Shown here: positions 22,746-35,574 of the stretch, one piece after another | How the letters are laid out: each line of letters starts with the position of its first letter | Numbering within the stretch: the first letter of the stretch is position 1 | Origin: Ehretia macrophylla | Taxonomy: Eukaryota > Streptophyta > Magnoliopsida > Boraginales > Ehretiaceae | NCBI GenBank assembly: GCA_037974665.1 | Contig: CM075780.1 | Span: 1,212,501-1,276,500 of the forward strand | Reading direction: 5' to 3' | DNA: 64,000 nucleotides | The notes under the pieces: generated by a model | What the model was told of the DNA's origin: nothing | Databases searched by the model: none | What the model saw: the letters and a program-made list of their open reading frames with translations, nothing else | Made by a program: the position numbers and the translations under genes

Positions 22746-23304
22746 GTCATGTTGAGGGCACAATTCCTATATGTGTTAACGGTTCACAGTCGCAGCCTAG
22801 AGAGATGGCCCATTTAAAACGGCCCAATCGGCTTAACGACAACCCATCCACTTCAACAACGCAGCATCCTCACAAGACGTGATATCGACACATTGTAAGG
22901 CCCTATGATGTCCAGCAAGTCAGGTTGTCGTCCTTTTAACAGTTCAGGACGTACGATCTAGGATGGAAAAATATAGCTAAAGAAGAAAAGGGGCCTGAAA
23001 CTGATTAAAACATTCGATTTTGGGCTCCAAAAAGGGGCAAAGCAAGCATGCTAGCCACCCCAATCGTAGAGCTCTTGAAGTGCTTTGCAACGGTATGCTG
23101 TGCGCCACGTAACTCCTTACGGATCAAAAGTTATGGGCACCGGAGCGACGGAGACCTGGTCACAAACCCTACGCCCTCGGTTTGCGGGCCCAGCCTCTAC
23201 GTGAAACGAAGTTGTCTTGCCTAATGTTCCGTGGAATTCAGTAATAGAGATTTGGTGGATAAAGTATCTTGGAAACCCTAACCAGGGCAAAAAAAATTGG
23301 AAAG

Positions 23305-23423
23305 GGGGTGCAACACGAGGACTTCCCAGGGGGTCACCCATCCTAGTACTACTCTTGCCCAAGGATGCTTAACTTCGGAGTTCTAATGGGATCCAGTGCA
23401 ATTGTGCTGGTATGATCGCACCC
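23305..23423 (-). rRNA. 5S: 5S rRNA gene, unit 33
   Basis: TTGCCC, AAGGATGC in box A, CTAATGGG, CCAGTGCAATTG. Class A promoter, GTTATG at -3. Confidence 0.92.
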
Positions 23424-23982
23424 GTTATGTTGAGGGCACAATTCCTTTATGTGTTAACTAATCGCAGTCCCAGCCTAGAGAGATCGCCCATTCAAAAGGC
23501 CCAATGGGCTTAACGACAACCCATCCACTTCAACAACGCAGCATGCTTGTAAGACGTGATATCGACATGTTGTAGGGCCTTCTGATGTCCCGCGAGTCAT
23601 GTTGTCGTCCTTTTAACAGTTCACCACGTACAATCCGGGACCCAAAAACAGAGCAAAATAAGAAAAGTGGCCTGAAACTGATGAAAATGTTTGATTTTGG
23701 GCTCCAAAAATGGGCATAGCGAGCAAGCTAGCTACCCCAGTCGTAGAGCTCTCAGAGAGCTTTGCAACGGTATGCTGTGTGCCGCGTAACTCCAAACGGA
23801 TCAAAAGTTATGGGCACTGGAGCGACAGAGACTTGGTCACAAACCCTACGCCCTCGGTTTACGGGCCCAGCCTCTACGTGAGGCGAAGTTGTCTTGCCCA
23901 ATGTTCAGTGGGATTCAGTAATAGAGATTTGGTGGATAAAGTATCTTGGCAACCCTAACCAGGGCAAAAAAAATTGAAAAGG

Positions 23983-24101
23983 GGGGGGCAACACGAGGAC
24001 TTCCCAGGGAGTCACCCGCCCTAGTACTACTTTCGCCCAAGCACGCTTAACTTCGGAGTTCTGATGGGATCCGATGCATTAGTATTGGTATGATCGCACC
24101 C
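23983..24101 (-). rRNA. 5S: 5S rRNA gene, unit 34
   Basis: GGGGGCAAC, GGGAGTC and CCCGCCC in box C, ACTTTCGCC, CCGATGC, AGTATTGG. Class Y promoter. Confidence 0.93.
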
Positions 24102-24644
24102 GTCATGTTAAGGGCACAATTCCTATATGTGTTAACGGTTCACAGTTCCAGCCTAGAGAGATGGCCCATTCAAAAAGGCCCAATGGGCTTAACGACAACC
24201 CATCCGCTTCAACAACTCAGCAACCTCGCAAGACCGGATATCGACACGTTGTAGGGCCCTCTGATGTCCCGCGAGTCAGGTTGCCGTCCTTTTAACAGTT
24301 CACGACGTACGATCCAGGACGGAAAAATATAGCTAAAGAAGAAAAGTGGCCTGAAACTGATGAAAACGTTCGATTTTGGGATCGAAAAACGAGCAAAGCG
24401 ATCATACTGGCTGCCCTTGTCGTAGAGCTCTTAGAGAGCTTTGCAACGGTATGCTGTGCACCACGTAACTCCTTATGGATCAAAAGTTATACGCACCGGA
24501 GCGACGGAGACTTGGTCACAAACCCTACGCCCTCGGTTTACGGGCCCAGCCTCTACGTGAAACGAAGTTGTCTTCCCAATGTTCCGTGGGATTCAGTAAT
24601 AAAGTATCTTGGCAACCCTAACCAGGGCAAAAAAAATTGGAAAG

Positions 24645-24763
24645 GGGGTGCAACACGTGGACTTCCCAGGGGGTCACCCATCCTAGTACTACTCTCGCCC
24701 AAGCACGCTTAACTTCGGAGTTATGATGGGATCCGGTGCATTAGTGCTGGTATTATCGCACCC
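24645..24763 (-). rRNA. 5S: 5S rRNA gene, unit 35
   Basis: ACACGTGG, TTATGATGG, TATTATCGC; boxes intact. TATA region extended as CATATATG. Shares the 15-bp spacer deletion with unit 30. Confidence 0.94.
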
Positions 24764-25321
24764 GTCATGTTGAGGGCACAATTCATATATGTGTTAACGG
24801 TTCACAGTCCAGCCTAGAGCGATGGCCCATTAAAAAAGGCCCAATGGGCTTAATGACAACCCATCCGCTTCAACAACTCAGCAACCTCGCAAGACGTGAT
24901 ATCGACATGTTGTAGGTCCCTCTGATGTCCCGCGAGTCAGGTTGTCGTCCTTTTAACAGTTCACGACGTACGATCCAGAACGGAAAAATAGAGCTAAAGA
25001 AGAAAAATGGCCTGAAACTAATGAAAACGTTCGATTTTGGACTCCAAAAAGTGGCGCATCTAGCATGCTGGCTGCCCCTGTCGTAGAGCTCTCAGAGAGC
25101 TTTGCAACGGTATGTTGTGCGCCACGTAACTCCTTACAGATCAAAAGTTATGGGCACCGGAGAGACGGAGACCTGGTCACAAACCCTACGCCCTCGGTTT
25201 GCGGGCCCAGCCTCTACGTCAAACGAAGTTGCCTTGCCCAAAGTTCTGTGGGATTCAATAATAGAGATTTGGTGGATAAAGTATCTTGGCAAACCTACTC
25301 AGGGCAAAAAAAATTGAAAAG

Positions 25322-25440
25322 CGGGTACAACACGTGGATTTCCCAGGGGGTCACCGGTACTAGTACTACTCTCGCCCAAGCACACTTAACTTCGGAGTTC
25401 GAATGGGATCCGGTGCATTAGTGCTGGTATGATCGCACCC
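25322..25440 (-). rRNA. 5S: 5S rRNA gene, unit 36
   Basis: CGGGTACAACACGTGG, box C CACCGGTACTAG, CACACTT in box A, TCGAATGGG. Class Y promoter. Confidence 0.92.
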
Positions 25441-25999
25441 GTCATGTTGAGGGCACAATTCCTATATGTGTTAACGGTTCACAGTCCCAGCCTAGAGAGA
25501 TGGCCCATTCAAAAATGCCCAATGGGATCAACGACAACCCATCCACTTCAACAACACAGCATCCTCGCAAGACGAGATATCGACACGTTGTAGGGCCTTC
25601 TGATGTCCCGCGAGTCAGGTTGTCGTCCTTTTAACAGGTCACGACGTAGGATCCGGGATGGAAAAATAGGGCAAAAGAAGAAAAGTGGCCTGAAACTGAA
25701 GAAAACGTTCAATTTTGGGATCCAAAAACGAGCACAGCGAGCATGCTGGCTGCCCCCGTCGTAGAGCACTCAGAGAGCTTTGCAACGGTTTGTTGTGCAC
25801 CGCGTAACTCCTTACAGATCAAAAGTTATGGGCACCGGAGCGACGGAGCCCTGGTCACAAACCCTACGCCCTTGGTTTGCGGGCCCAACCTCTACGTGAA
25901 GTGAAATTGTCTTTCCCAATGTTCCGTGGGATTCAATAATAGAGATTTGGTGGATAAAGTATCTTGGCAAACTTAACCAGGGCAAAAAAAATTGAAAAG

Positions 26000-26118
26000 G
26001 GGGTGCAACACGAGGACTTCCCAGGGGGTCACCCGTCCTAGTACTACTCTCGCCCAAGCACGCTTAACTTCGCAGTTCTGATGGGATCCTGTGCATTAGT
26101 GCTGGTATGATCGCACCC
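26000..26118 (-). rRNA. 5S: 5S rRNA gene, unit 37
   Basis: Nearly clean: CCCGTCC form of box C, TTCGCAG, CCTGTGC. Class Y promoter with GAGCACAC upstream. Confidence 0.95.
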
Positions 26119-26676
26119 GTCATGTTGAGCACACAATTCCTATATGTGTTAACGGTTCACAGTCCCAACATAGAGAGATAGCCCATTCAAAAGGCCCAAT
26201 GGGCTTAACGACAACCCATTCGCTTCAACAACGCAGCATCCTCGCAAGACGTGATATCGACACGTTGTAGGGCCCTCTGATGTCCCGCGAGTCAGGTTGT
26301 CGTCCCTTTAACCGTTCACGACGTACGATCCATGACAAAAAAATATAGCTAAAGAAGAAAAGTGGCCTGAAACGGATGAAACCATTCGATTTTGGGCTCC
26401 AAAAAGGGGCACATCGAGCATGCTGGGTACCCCTGTCGTAGAGCTCTCAGAGAGCTTTGGAACGGTATGCTGTACGCCGCGTAACTCCTTATGGATCAAA
26501 AGTTATGGGCACCGGAGTGACGAAGACCAGGTGACAAACCCTACTCCCTCAGTTTGCGGGCCCAGCCTCTACGTGAAATAAAGTTGTCTTGCCCAATGTT
26601 CCGTGGGATTCAGTAATAGTGATTTGGTGGATAAATTATCTTGACAACCCTAACCAGGGCAAAAAAAATTGAAAAG

Positions 26677-26794
26677 GGGGTGCAACACGAGGACTTCCCA
26701 GGGGGTCACCTATCCTAGTTCTACTCTCGCCAAGCACGCTTAACTTCGGAGTTATGATGGGATCCGGTGCATTAGTTCTAGTATGATCGTACTC
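26677..26794 (-). rRNA. 5S: 5S rRNA gene, unit 38 (118 nt)
   Basis: One base deleted before box A (TCGCCAAGC), CACCTATCC in box C, AGTTCTACTC, TTATGATGG, TTAGTTCTAG, GATCGTACTC. Class A promoter. Shares the deletion with units 39 and 46. Confidence 0.92.
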
Positions 26795-27352
26795 GTCTTG
26801 TTGAGGGCACAATTCCTTTATGTGTTAACTAATCAAAGTCCCAGCCTAGAGAGATTGCCCATTCAAAAGGCCCAAGGGGCTTAACGACAGTCCATCCGCT
26901 TCAACAACGCAGCATGCTTACAAGACATGATATCGACACGTTGTAGGGCCCTCTGATGTCCGGCGAGTTAGGTTGTCGTCCTTTTAATAGTTCACGACGT
27001 ACGATCCGTGACGAAAAAAAAGGGCAAAAGAAGAAAAGTGGCCTGAAACTGATGAAAACGTTCAATTTTGGGCTCCAAAAATAGGCACAGCTAGCATGCT
27101 GGCTGCCCACGACGTAGAGCTCTCAGAGAGCTTTGCAACGGTATGATGTGCGCCGCGTAACTTCTTACGGATCAAAAGTTATGGGCACCGGAGCGGTGGA
27201 GACCTGGTCACAAACCCTACGCCCTCGGTCTGCGGGCCCAGCCTCTACGTGAAGCCAAGTTGACTTGCCCAATGTTCCGTGGGATTCAGTAATAGAGATT
27301 TGGTGGATAAAGTATCTTGGCAACCCTAACCAGGGCAAAAAAAATTGAAAAG

Positions 27353-27470
27353 GCGGTGCAACACGAGGACTTCCCAGAGGGTCACCCATCCTAGTTCTAC
27401 TCTCGCCAAGCATGCTTTACTTGGGAGTTCTGATGGGATCCGGTGCATTAGTGTTAGTATGATCGCACTC
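27353..27470 (-). rRNA. 5S: 5S rRNA gene, unit 39 (118 nt)
   Basis: Same one-base deletion and AGTTCTACTC as unit 38; GGCGGTGCAAC, CATGCTTTACTTGGG, GTGTTAG, GATCGCACTC. Class A promoter. Confidence 0.92.
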
Positions 27471-28028
27471 GTCATGTTGATGGCATAATTCCTTTATGTG
27501 TTAACTAATCACAGTCCCAGCCTAGAGAGATTGCCCATTCAAAAGGCCCAAGGGGCTCAACGACAGTCCATCCGCTTCAACAACGCAGCATGCTTGCAAG
27601 ACGTGATATCGACACGTTGTAAGGCCCTCCGATGTCCCATGAGTCAGGTTGTTGTCCTTTTAATAGTTCACGACGTACGATCCGGGACGGAAAAATAGAG
27701 CAAAAGAAGAAAAGTGGTCTGAAATTGATGAAAACGTTCGATTTTGGGCTCCAAAAACGGGCAAAGCGAGCATACTGGCTGCCCCTGTCGTACAGCACTC
27801 AGAGAGCTTTGCAACGGTATGCTGTGCGCCGCGTAACTCCTTACGGATCAAAAGTTATGGGCACCGGAGCGACGGACGCCTGGTCACAAACCCTACTCCC
27901 TCGGTTTGCGGGCCCAGCCTCTACGTGAAACGAAGTTTTCTTGCCCAATATTTCGTGGGATTAAGTAATAGAGATTTAATGAAGAAAGTATCTTGGCAAA
28001 CCTAACCAGGGAAAAAAAAATTGAAAAG

Positions 28029-28147
28029 GGGGTGAAACACGAGGACTTCCCAGGGGGTCACCCGTCCTAGTACTACTCTCGCCCAAGAACGCTTAACTTC
28101 GGAGTTCTGATGGGATCCGGTGCATTAGTGCTGGTATGATCGCACCC
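28029..28147 (-). rRNA. 5S: 5S rRNA gene, unit 40
   Basis: GGTGAAACACG at the 3' end, AAGAACGC in box A; otherwise close to consensus. Class Y promoter with GAGGGGAC at -13. Confidence 0.94.
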
Positions 28148-28705
28148 GTCATGTTGAGGGGACAATTCCTATATGTGTTACGGTTCACAGTCCCAGCCTA
28201 GAAAGATGGCCCATTCAAAACGGGCCAATGGGCTTAACAACAACCCATCCGCTTCAACAACGCAGCATCCTCGCAAGACGTGATATCGACACATTGTAGG
28301 GCCCTCTGATGTCCCGCGAGTCAGGTTGCCGTCCTTTTAACAGTTCATGACGTAGGATCCAGGACGGAGAAATATAGCTAAAGAAGAAAAGTGGCCTGAA
28401 ACTGATGAAAACGATCGATTTTGGGCTCCAAAAATGGGCAAAGCGAGAATGCTGGCTGCCCCTGTCATAGAGCTCTTAGAGAGCTTTGCAACGGTATGCT
28501 GTGCGCCGTGTAACTCCTTACGGATCAAAAGTTATGGGCACAGGAGCGACGGAGACCTGGTCACAAACCCTACGCCCTCGGTTTGCGGGCCCAGCCTCTA
28601 CGTGAAACGAAGTTGTCTTGCCCAATGTTCCGTGGGATTCAGTAATAGAGATTTGGTGGATAAAGTATCTTGGCAAACCTAACCAGGGCAAAAAAAATTG
28701 AAAAG

Positions 28706-28824
28706 GGGGTGCAACACGAGGACTTCCCAGGGGGTCACCCGTCCTAGTACTACTCTCGCCCAAGCACGCTTAACTTCGGAGTTCTGATGGGATCCGATGC
28801 ATTAGTGCCAGTATGATTGCACCC
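28706..28824 (-). rRNA. 5S: 5S rRNA gene, unit 41
   Basis: Internal boxes intact; CCGATGC, GTGCCAG, GATTGCACCC. Promoter CATATAGA, a class Y variant. Confidence 0.95.
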
Positions 28825-29383
28825 GTCATGTTGAGGGCACAATTTCTATATGTGTTAACGGTTCACAGTCCCAGTCTAGAGAGATGGCCTATTCAAAACG
28901 GCCCAATGGGCTTAACGACAACCCATCTGCTTCAACAACGCAGCATCCTCGCAAGACGTGATATCGACACGTTGTAGGGCCCTCTGATGTCCCGTGAGTC
29001 AGGTTGTCGTCCTTTTAACAGTTCACGACGTACGATCCAGGACGGAAAAATATAGCTAAAGAAGAAAAGTGGCCTGAAACTAATGAAAAAGTTCGATTTT
29101 GGGCTCCAAAAACGGGCACAGCGAGCATGCTGGCTGCTCCTGTCGTAGAGCTCTCAGAGAGCTTTGCAACGGTATGCTGTGCGTCGCGTAACTCCTTACG
29201 GATCAAAAGTTATGGGCACCGGAGCGACGGAGACTTGGTCACAAACCCTACGCCCTCTTTTTGCGGGCCTAGCCTCTACGTGAAACGAAGTTGTCTTGCC
29301 CAATGTTCCGTGGGATTCAGTAATAGAGATTTGGTGGATAAAGTATCTTGGCAACCCTAACCAGGGCAAAAAAAATTGGAAAG

Positions 29384-29502
29384 GGGGTGCAACACGAGGA
29401 CTTCCTAGGGGGTCACCCATCCTAGTACTACTCTCGCCCAAGCACGCTTAACTTCGGAGTTCTGATGGGATCCGGTGCATTAGTGCTGGTATGATCGCAC
29501 CA
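29384..29502 (-). rRNA. 5S: 5S rRNA gene, unit 42
   Basis: Close to consensus: CCTAGGGGG, and GCACCA at the 5' end with ATCATG upstream. Class Y promoter. Terminator variant TTGGAAAGG. Confidence 0.95.
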
Positions 29503-30061
29503 ATCATGTTGAGGGCACAATTCCTATATGTGTTAACGGTTCACAGTCCCAGCCTAGAGAGATGGCCAATTCAAAAAGGCCCAATGGGCTTAACGACAAC
29601 CCATCCACTTCAACAACTCAGCAACCTCACAAGACGTGATATCGACACATTGTAGGGCCCTCTGATGTCCCGCGAGTCAGGTTGTCTTCCTTTTAACAGT
29701 ACACGACGTACGATCCAGAACGGAAAAATAGAGCTACAGAAGAAAAATGGCCTGAAACTGATGAAAACTTTCGATTTTGGGCTCCAAAAAGGGGCACATC
29801 GAGCATGCTGGCTGTCCCTCTCGTAGAGCTCTCAGAGGGCTTTGCAACGATATGCTGTGCACCACGGAACTCCTTACGTATCAAAAGTTATGGGCACCGG
29901 AGCGATGGAGACCTTGTCAAAAACCCTACGCCCTCGGTTTGCAGGCCCGGCCTCTACGTGAAACAAAGTTGTCTTGCCCAAAGTTCTGTGGGATTCAGTA
30001 ATAGAGATTTGGTGGATAAAGTAATATGGCAACCCTAACCAGGGCAAAAAAAATTGAAAAG

Positions 30062-30180
30062 GGGGTACAACACGTGGACTTCCCAAGGGGTCACCGGTCC
30101 TAGTACTACTCTCGCCCAAGCACGTTTAACTTCGGAGTTCTGATGGGATCCGGTGCATTAGTGCTAGTATGATCGCACCC
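30062..30180 (-). rRNA. 5S: 5S rRNA gene, unit 43
   Basis: GGTACAACACGTGG with CACCGGTCC (subtype of units 26, 32, 36), CACGTTTAAC in box A, GTGCTAG. Class A promoter, unlike the other members of this subtype. Confidence 0.93.
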
Positions 30181-30729
30181 GTCATGTTGAGGGCACAATT
30201 CCTTTATGTGTTAAAGGTTCACAGTCCCAGCCTAGAGAGATGGCCCATTCAAAAATGCCCAACGGGCCCAACGACAACCCATCCACTTCAACAACACAGC
30301 ATCCTCGCAAGACGTGATTTCGACACATTGTAGGGCCCTTTAATGTCCCGCGAGTCAGGTTGTCGTCCTTTTAACTATTCACGACGTACGATCAGGGACG
30401 GATAAACAGAGCAAAAGAAGAAAAGTGGCCTGAAACTGAGGAAAATGTTCGATTTTGGGCTCCAAAAATGGCCCAATGGGATGCCCTCGTCGTAGAGCTC
30501 TCAGAGAGCTTTGCAATGGTATGCTGTGCACCGCGTAACTCCTTACGGATCAAAAGTTATGGGCACAGAAGCGATGGAGACCTGGTCACAAACCCCACGC
30601 CCTCGATTTGCGGGCCCAACCTCTACGCGAAGTGAAGTTGTCTTGCCTAATGTTCCGTGGGATTCAGTAATAGAGATTTGGTGGATAAAGTATCTTGGCA
30701 ACCCTAACCAGGGCAAAAAAATTGAAAAG

Positions 30730-30848
30730 GAGGTGCAACACGAGGACTTCCCAGGGGGTCACCCATCGTAGTACTACTCTCGCCCAAGCACGCTTAACTT
30801 CGGAGTTCTGATAGGATCCGGTGCATTAGTGCTAGTATGATCTCACCC
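30730..30848 (-). rRNA. 5S: 5S rRNA gene, unit 44
   Basis: GAGGTGCAAC, CCATCGTAG in box C, GATAGGATCC, GTGCTAG, GATCTCACCC. TATA-like element CATACAGG. The spacer near 30469 has a rearranged ATGGCCCAATGGGATGCCC segment. Confidence 0.93.
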
Positions 30849-31406
30849 GTCATGTTGAGGGCAAATTCCTGTATGTGTTAACGGTTCACAGTCCCAGCTT
30901 AGAGAGATGGCCCATTCAAAAAGGCCCAATGGGCTTAACGACAACCCATCGGTTTTAACAACTCAGCAACGTCGCAAGACGTGATATCGACACGTTTTAG
31001 GGCCCTCTAATGTCCCGCGAGTCAGGTTGTCGTCCTTTTAACAGTTCACGACGTATGATCCAGGACGGAAAAATAGAGCAAAAGAAGAAAAGTGGCCTAA
31101 AACTGATGAAAACTTTCGATTTTGGGCTCCAAAAAGGGGCACATCGAGCATACTGGCGGCCCTTGTCGTACAGCTCTCAGAGAGCTTTGGAATGGTATGT
31201 TGTGCGCCGCGTAACTCCTTACGGATCAAAAGTTATGGGCACCAGAGCGACGGAGACCTGGTCACAAACCCTACGCCCTCAGTTTGCGGGCCCAGCCTTT
31301 ACCTGAAACAAAGTTGTCTTGCCCAATGTTCCGTGTGATTCAGTAATAGAGATTTGGTGGATAAAGTATATTGGCAACCCTAACCAGGGCAAAAAAAATT
31401 GAAAAG

Positions 31407-31525
31407 GGGGTGCAACACGGGGACTTCCCAAGGGGTCACCGGTCCTAGTACAACTCTCGCCCAAGCACGCTTAACTTCGGAGTTCTGATGGGATCCGGTG
31501 CATTAATGCTAGTATGATCGTACCC
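31407..31525 (-). rRNA. 5S: 5S rRNA gene, unit 45
   Basis: ACACGGGG, CACCGGTCC, AGTACAACTC, TTAATGCTAG, GATCGTACCC. Class Y promoter. Confidence 0.93.
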
Positions 31526-32084
31526 GTTATGTTGTGGGCACAATTCCTATATGTGTTAACGGTTCACAGTCCCAGCCTAGAGAGATGGCCCATTCAGAAA
31601 GGCCCAATGGGCTTAACGACAACCCATCCGCTTCAACAACGCAGCATCCTCGCAAGACGTGTTATCGACACGTTGTAGGGCCCTTTGATGTACCACGAGT
31701 CTGGTTGTCATCCTTTTAACAGTTCATGACGTACGATCAGGGACGGAAAAACAGGGCAAATGACAAAAATTGGTCTGAAACTGATGAAAACGTTCGATTT
31801 TGGGCTCCAAAAATGGGCAAAGCTAGCATGCTGGCTGCCCCTATCGCAGATCAATCAGAGAGCTTTGCAACGGTATGCTGTGCGCCGCGTTACTCCTTAC
31901 GGATCAAAAGTTAAGGGCACCGGAGCAACGGAGACCTGGTCACAAACCCTACGCACTCGGTTTGCGGGCCCAACCTCTACGTGAAGCCAAGTTGTCTTGC
32001 CCAATGTTCCCTGGGATTCATTAATAGAGATTTGGTGGATAAAGTATCTTGGCAACCCTAACCAGGGCAAAAAAAATTGAAAAG

Positions 32085-32201
32085 GGGGTGCAACACGAGG
32101 ACTTCCCACGGGGTCACCATCCTAGTACTACTCTCGCCAAGCACGCTTAACTTCGGAGTTCCGATGGGATCCGATGCATTAGTGCTAGTATGATCGCACC
32201 G
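32085..32201 (-). rRNA. 5S: 5S rRNA gene, unit 46 (117 nt)
   Basis: Two single-base deletions, one in box C (GTCACCATCC) and one before box A (TCGCCAAGC); also TTCCGATGG, CCGATGC, GCACCG. Class A promoter followed by GTGTTTAC. Confidence 0.91.
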
Positions 32202-32747
32202 GTCATGTTGAGGGCACAATTCCTTTATGTGTTTACTAATCACAGTCCCAGCCTAGAGAGATCGCCCATTCAAAAGGCCCAAGGGGCTTAACGACAACCC
32301 ATCCGCTTCAACAATGTAGCATGATTGCAAGATGTGATATTGACACGTTGTAGGGCCCTCTGATGTCCCGCGAGTCAGGTTGTCGTCCTTTTAACAGTTC
32401 ACGACGTACCATCCGGGACGGAAAAATAGTGCAAAAGAATAAAAGTGGCCTGAAACTGCTGAAAACGTTCGATTTTGTGCTCCAAAAATGGGCACAGCGA
32501 GCATGCTGGCTACCCACATCGTAGAGCTCTCAGAGAGCTTTGCAACGGTATGCTGTGCGCCGCGTAACTCCTTACGGATCAAAAGTAATGGGCAATGGAG
32601 CGACGGAGACCTGGTGACAAACCCTACGCCCTCTGTTTGCGGGTCCAGCCTCTACGTGAAACGAAGTTTTCTTGCCCAATTCAGTAATAGAGATTTGGTG
32701 GATAAAGTATCTTGGCAACCCAAAGCAGGGCAAAAAAAATTGAAAAG

Positions 32748-32866
32748 GTGGTGCAACACGAGGACTTCCCAGGGGGTCACCCGTCCTAGTACTACTCTAC
32801 CCCAAGCACGCTTAACTTCGGAGTTCTGATGGGATCCGGTGCATTAGTGCTGGTATGATCGCACCC
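32748..32866 (-). rRNA. 5S: 5S rRNA gene, unit 47
   Basis: Clean apart from GTGGTGCAAC and CTCTACCCC in the IE region. Class Y promoter. The spacer on its left lacks about 10 bp (CCCAATTCAGTAATAG). Confidence 0.95.
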
Positions 32867-33425
32867 GTCATGTTAAGGGCACAATTCCTATATGTTTTAA
32901 CGGTTCACAGTCCCAGCCTAGAGAGATGGCCCATTCAAAAAGGCCCAATGGGCCTAACGATAACCCATCCATTTCAACAACGCAGCAACCTTTCAAGACG
33001 TGATATCGACACATTGTAGGGCCCTCTGATGTGCCGCGAGTCAGGTTGTCGTCCTTTTAACAGTTCACGACGTACGATCCAGGACAGAAAAATAGAGCTA
33101 TAGAAGAAAAGTGGCCTGAAATTGATGAAAATGTTCGATTTTGGGCTACAAAAAAGGGCACAGCGAGCATGCTGGCTGCCCCTGTCGTAGAGCTCTCAGA
33201 GAGCTTTGTAATGGTATGCTGTGCGCCACGTAACTCCTTACAGATCAAAAGTTATGGGCACCGGAGCGACGGAGACCTTGCCACAAACCATACGCCCTCG
33301 GTTTGCGGGCCCAGCCTCTACGTGAAGCCAAGTTGTCTTGCCCAATGTTCCATGGGATTCAGTAATAGAGATTTGGTGGATAAAGTATCTTGGCAACCCT
33401 AACCAGGGCAAAAAAAATTGAAAAG

Positions 33426-33544
33426 GGGGTGCAACACGAGGACTTCCTAGGGGGTCACCCATCCTAGTACTACTCTCGCCCAAGCACGCTTAACTTTGAA
33501 GTTCCAATGGGATACGGTGCATTAGTGCTGGTATGATCGCACAC
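33426..33544 (-). rRNA. 5S: 5S rRNA gene, unit 48
   Basis: CCTAGGGGG, TTTGAAGTTCCAATGG, ATACGG, GCACAC. TATA-like element CATTAAGG. Confidence 0.92.
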
Positions 33545-34101
33545 ATCATGTTGAGGGCACAATTCCTTAATGTGTTAACTAATCACAGTCCCAGCCTAGA
33601 GAGATCGCCCATTCAAAAGGCCCAATGGGCTTAACAACAACCCATCCGATCAACAACGTAGCATGCTTGCAAGACGTTATATCGACACGTTGTAGGGCCC
33701 TCTGATGTCCCTCGAGTCAGGTTGTCATCCTTTTAATAGTTCACGACGTACGATCCGTGATGAAAAAACAGAGCAAAAGAAGAAAAGTGGCCTGAAACTG
33801 ATGAAAACGTTCAATTTTGGGCTCCAAAAATGGGCATAGCGAGCATGCTGGCTGCCCACGTCGTAGAGCTCCCAGAGAGCTTTGCAACGGTATGATGTGA
33901 GCCGCGTAACTCCTTACGGATCAAACGTTATGGGCATCGGAGCGACGGAGACCTGGTCACAAACCCTACACCCTCGTTTTGCGGGACCAGCCACTACATG
34001 AAACGAAGTTGTCTTGCCCAATGTTTCATGGGATTCAGTAATAGAGGTTTGGGGGATAAAATATCTTGGCAAACCTAACCAGGGCAAAAAAAATTGAAAA
34101 G

Positions 34102-34219
34102 GGGGTGCAACACGAGGACTTCCCAAGGGTCACCCGTCCTAGTACTATTCTTGCCCAAGCACGCTTAACTTCGGAGTTCTGATGGGATCCGGTGCATTAG
34201 TGCTGGTATGATTGCACCC
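34102..34219 (-). rRNA. 5S: 5S rRNA gene, unit 49 (118 nt)
   Basis: One base deleted in box C (CCAAGGGTCACC), CTATTCTTGCCC in IE, GATTGCACCC. Class Y promoter. Confidence 0.92.
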
Positions 34220-34777
34220 GTCAAGTTAAGGGCACAATTCCTATATGTGTTAACGGTTCACAGTCCCAGCCTAGAGAGATGGCCCATTCAAAAAGTCCCA
34301 ATGGACTAAACGATAACCCATCCACTTCAACAACGCAGCAACCTCGTAAGATGTGATATTGACACGTTGTAGGGCCCTCTGATGTCCCGCGAGTCAGGTT
34401 ATCGTCCTTTTAACAGTTCACGACGTACGATCCAGGACTTAAAAATAGAGCTAAAGAAGAAAAGTGGCCTGAAACTGATGAAAACGTTCAATTTTGGGCT
34501 CCGAAAATGGGAACAGCGAGCATACTGGTTGCCCCCGTCGTAGAGCTCTCAGAGAGCTCTACAACGGTATGTTGTGTGCCGCGTAACTCCTTACGGATCA
34601 AAAGTTATGGGCACCGGAGCGACCGAGACTTGGTCACAAACCCTACGCCCTTGGTTTGCGGGCCCAGCCTCTATGTGAAACGAAGTTGCCTTGCCCAATG
34701 TTCTATGGGATTCAGTAATAGAGATTTGGTGGATAAAGTATCTAGGCAACCTAACCAGGGCAAAAAAAATTGAAAAG

Positions 34778-34896
34778 GGGGTGCAACACGTTGACTTCGC
34801 AAGGGCTCACCAGTCCTAGTACTACTCTCGCCCAAGCACGCTTAACTTTGGAGTTCTGATGGGATCCGGTGCATTAATTCTGGTATGATCACACCC
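34778..34896 (-). rRNA. 5S: 5S rRNA gene, unit 50
   Basis: ACACGTTGAC, CGCAAGGGCTCACCAGTCC in box C, TTTGGAG, TTAATTCTGG, GATCACACCC. Class Y promoter but with the AACTAATC flank usual for class A, so a mosaic. Confidence 0.91.
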
Positions 34897-35455
34897 GTCA
34901 TGTTGAGGGCATAATTCCTATATGTGTTAACTAATCGCAGTCCCATCCTAGGGAGATGGCCCATTCAAAAATCCCCAATAGGCTTAACGATAACCCATCC
35001 GCTTCAACAACGCAGCATGCTTGCAAGACGTGATATCGACATGTTGTAGGGCCCTCTGATGTACCGTGAGTCAGGTTGTCGTCCGTTTAACAGTTGACGA
35101 CGTACGATCCGGGACAGAAAAATAGAGGAAAAGTAGAAAAGTGGCCTGAAACTGATGAAAACGTTCGATTTTGTGCTCCAAAAATGGGTACAGCGAGCAT
35201 GCTGGCTACCCCCGTTGTAGAGCTCTCAGAGAGCATTGCAACGGTATGCTGTGCGCAGCGTAACTCCTTACGGATCAAAAGTTATGGGCACCGGAGCGAA
35301 GGAGACCTGGTCACAAACCCTACGCCCTCAGTTTACGGGCCCAGCCTCTACGTGAAACGAAGTTGTCTTGCCCAATGTTCTGTGCGATTCAGTAATAGAG
35401 ATTTGGTGGATAAAGTATCTTGGCAAACCTAACCAGGGCAAAAAAAATTGAAAAG

Positions 35456-35574
35456 GGGGTGCAACACGAGGACTTCCCAGGGGGTCACCCGTCCTAGTAC
35501 TGCTCTCGCCCAAGCACGCTTAACTTCGGAGTTCTGATGGGATCCGGTGCATTAGAGTTGGTATGATCGCACCC
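35456..35574 (-). rRNA. 5S: 5S rRNA gene, unit 51
   Basis: Boxes intact; AGTACTGCTC and TTAGAGTTGG. Class Y promoter. Confidence 0.95.
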
